A DNA stretch of 53,155 nt from Paracamarosporium sp. OC-R06-R3 (Eukaryota > Ascomycota > Dothideomycetes > Pleosporales > Didymosphaeriaceae): positions 1 through 53,155 of the forward strand of contig JACVRA010000101.1 of assembly GCA_019828545.1 (NCBI GenBank). Direction: 5' to 3'. Shown piece by piece: positions 52,701-53,155 of this stretch (position 1 is the stretch's first letter; every line of letters begins with the position of its first letter). A program made the translations under genes and the position numbers. The notes beneath the pieces were generated by a model. The model was not told the DNA's origin and did not search any database. It saw nothing but the letters and a program-made list of their open reading frames with translations.

Positions 52701-53155
52701 ACGGCGTCTTCTGGCGTACGGCGAGAGACTTGTTCCGTTAATTTCGATTCGGTGCAGACTTGACAGAAGTCCTGGTCGACTGGCCCTGTCACCTTCACCC
52801 CCTCCACGTTGTCAGTGAGGTGATTAACAGCCTTACGTCCTGGGTGACCCCAAATCTTATGGGCCTCTGCTGGCGAGATCTCTTGAAGCTTCATTGCCTC
52901 TGACGGGCGTGTTCGAATAGGCATTGCTAGCAGGGACGTTGTTGGACGACGAGAGGCATCTATATCGACAAGCCAGTGGCCCTTGCAGTATTCTAGATGA
53001 GCGACGACGCCGTGCTGATTGTATAGGGCATCTCGACCTGAGTCAAAGTGGATACCGATATCGCGACATCGTCCAAGGCCTACAACGCTTGTGATGAAGC
53101 CAGGCACTAGGGCCACATGGGTGATCAACGTCGGCGCGATACCGTTCGGTGTGTT
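49781..53155 (-). CDS. Copia pol polyprotein (integrase, reverse transcriptase, RNase H), 5' partial
   Basis: At least 1,124 codons, open to the window edge. The internal start at 53128 is not a true start. Order from the N-terminus: the post-protease segment VPGFITSVVGL, then a pre-integrase zinc region (AHKIWGHPGRKAV then CQVCTESK). The integrase core has acidic residues in SIDIVQL, IKLDAERS and NGGAEIAGK. A Pro/Gln-rich linker follows (PAVQPAVQPDKQ duplication). The RT domain begins PLMWVFTYKFDEDGYLYKYK, with the active-site motif YVDD in LILFVYVDDIVMAY. RNase H carries GASDASYADDQ, KSTTESELLS and YCDNQQTV. The polyprotein drives reverse transcription and integration of the element. The stop at 49781 is followed by the polypurine tract. 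Confidence 0.93.
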   Translation of the reverse strand, partial: NTPNGIAPTLITHVALVPGFITSVVGLGRCRDIGIHFDSGRDALYNQHGVVAHLEYCKGHWLVDIDASRRPTTSLLAMPIRTRPSEAMKLQEISPAEAHKIWGHPGRKAVNHLTDNVEGVKVTGPVDQDFCQVCTESKLTEQVSRRTPEDAVRPFYRISIDIVQLREQGESCYNGDKWGAHAVCQHSRWHEAETFPTKAEAQLSRWLQNTIRRIQRQYNYDVIAIKLDAERSLVYFAEQLCDDLGIRFELRAPDTPAQNGGAEIAGKLIMIKARALRLQGNLPEQLANEMMKTAVYLLDRTPSEVINWRTPYEIVWGKKPIVSHLRPIGCRAYVLNKHLPRGAKTASRALIGHLVGYDSTNIFRIWLPTKDRVIRTRDVVFDTSIFYKGRDGYADNAVIEEVIELLDVPEPYEDDDVLITELLTTRQRRLYDDATSTAAPAPAVQPAVQPDKQPSVGGGESDDHTADYLAGRYNDRNFRPAPTQQEVTDQSATEIEGYIPNRRSNNAPQRQDSNFSQDNVLTTKRVRKPKNLGNLHTHVIQLGAQNVTTYLHAFTATSISSDAKDNLRIHHTQLPPAPKHIGQLRSHPHGAEFMKAAEREYYEIWGKGCFRKTLATHQSAQAEGIEVIPLMWVFTYKFDEDGYLYKYKARLVARGDLQVQYGDTYAATLAACTFRAIVAIANYFGLELKQYDVPNAFLNSILDRKLYAETPSVFKEVDGDLLEVLRAIYGLKDSPLLWYNTLRAAVELLGLKRVEGFPCLYVNNWLILFVYVDDIVMAYHQSNTHLHQGFEQKLKDRFDLKAMGDLTWFLGVRVVRDRQKKKTWLLQDTYINKVCKKYGIQLAGRRPDYPLSVNFLDKSIEEPNASRTKLYQELVGHLAYITCWTRPDVARSHVVLACHLTNPGQSHIAAAQRVWRYLLATQYYAIEGSYDDSITEVLSDDQSYRDPLFFGASDASYADDQETRRSSQGQCFFLYGMIVDWKATVQRTVTKSTTESELLSISFAGSQIAEWIRLFNGISFRSGVLPTIYCDNQQTVGIVNKDLDRLHTKVRHVDIHQMWIRQEAEAQRLAIKWVPTDQMPADGLTKILTRSKHQEFIRQLHLVNITQRLQGSVDSDNTDFVYPF

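Larger units (their letters stand above)
49593..53155 (-). mobile_element. Ty1/Copia-type LTR retrotransposon, 3' part
   Basis: It contains an uninterrupted pol reading frame in integrase-RT-RNase H order (diagnostic for Copia), a polypurine tract and a probable 3' LTR. The 5' LTR, gag and protease lie beyond the right window edge. No internal stop codons are present, so the insertion is young or under selection. Confidence 0.9.

Noticed and set aside
1..53155. CRISPR array, secondary-metabolite backbone gene or viral insertion
   Set aside because: No regularly spaced repeats, no PKS, NRPS or terpene synthase motif, and no virus-like genes were found. The only element with reverse transcriptase is the Copia retrotransposon.

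Overview
This window is nuclear DNA from a filamentous ascomycete (Pezizomycotina), most likely a Dothideomycete. The evidence is spliced genes with short introns of about 44-142 bp, GT..AG borders and CTAAC/CTGAC-type branch points. Gene content agrees: two HET-domain proteins, a Zn2Cys6 regulator, a Pth11-like membrane receptor, EthD proteins, secreted carbohydrate-active enzymes and a Copia retrotransposon. The exact species cannot be read from the sequence. All spliced models were assembled by eye from splice signals, frame and family similarity.

Layout. 1-5.5 kb is gene-poor. It holds a small three-exon pterin-4a-carbinolamine dehydratase-like gene, a type II membrane protein with a PAN/apple-like tail, and a 141-bp MITE with a TA target duplication. 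5.5-12 kb is a conserved block: a secreted M6-like metallopeptidase, a Spo7-like regulator of the Nem1 lipid phosphatase, and a mitochondrial CLD1/ICT1-type alpha/beta hydrolase. 14-30 kb is accessory: HET, P450, HET, a RidA/YjgF protein, two EthD barrel proteins, a tRNA-Arg(CCT) with intron, an uncharacterised membrane protein, and several weak or decayed ORFs separated by long gene-free stretches.

30.6-37.8 kb carries a divergent pair for tryptophan breakdown, kynureninase and indoleamine 2,3-dioxygenase. A Zn2Cys6 regulator sits tail-to-tail with the dioxygenase, and a rhodopsin/Pth11-like membrane protein follows it. This may be a small tryptophan-kynurenine module with its own regulator. 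40.5-48 kb is a carbohydrate module: an intracellular GH31 alpha-xylosidase with an upstream uORF, an MFS sugar transporter, and a secreted GH3 glycosidase divergent from the transporter. Four CreA-type SYGGRG motifs cluster in the divergent promoter. The layout fits uptake and hydrolysis of xyloglucan-type or xylo-oligosaccharides.

49.6-53.155 kb is the 3' part of a Copia (Ty1/Copia) element on the minus strand, with an uninterrupted integrase-RT-RNase H reading frame cut by the window edge, followed by a polypurine tract and a probable short 3' LTR. I found no unambiguous new defence or biosynthetic system. The best leads are the kynurenine-regulator module, the xylosidase-transporter-GH3 module, and the divergent three-exon pterin dehydratase.
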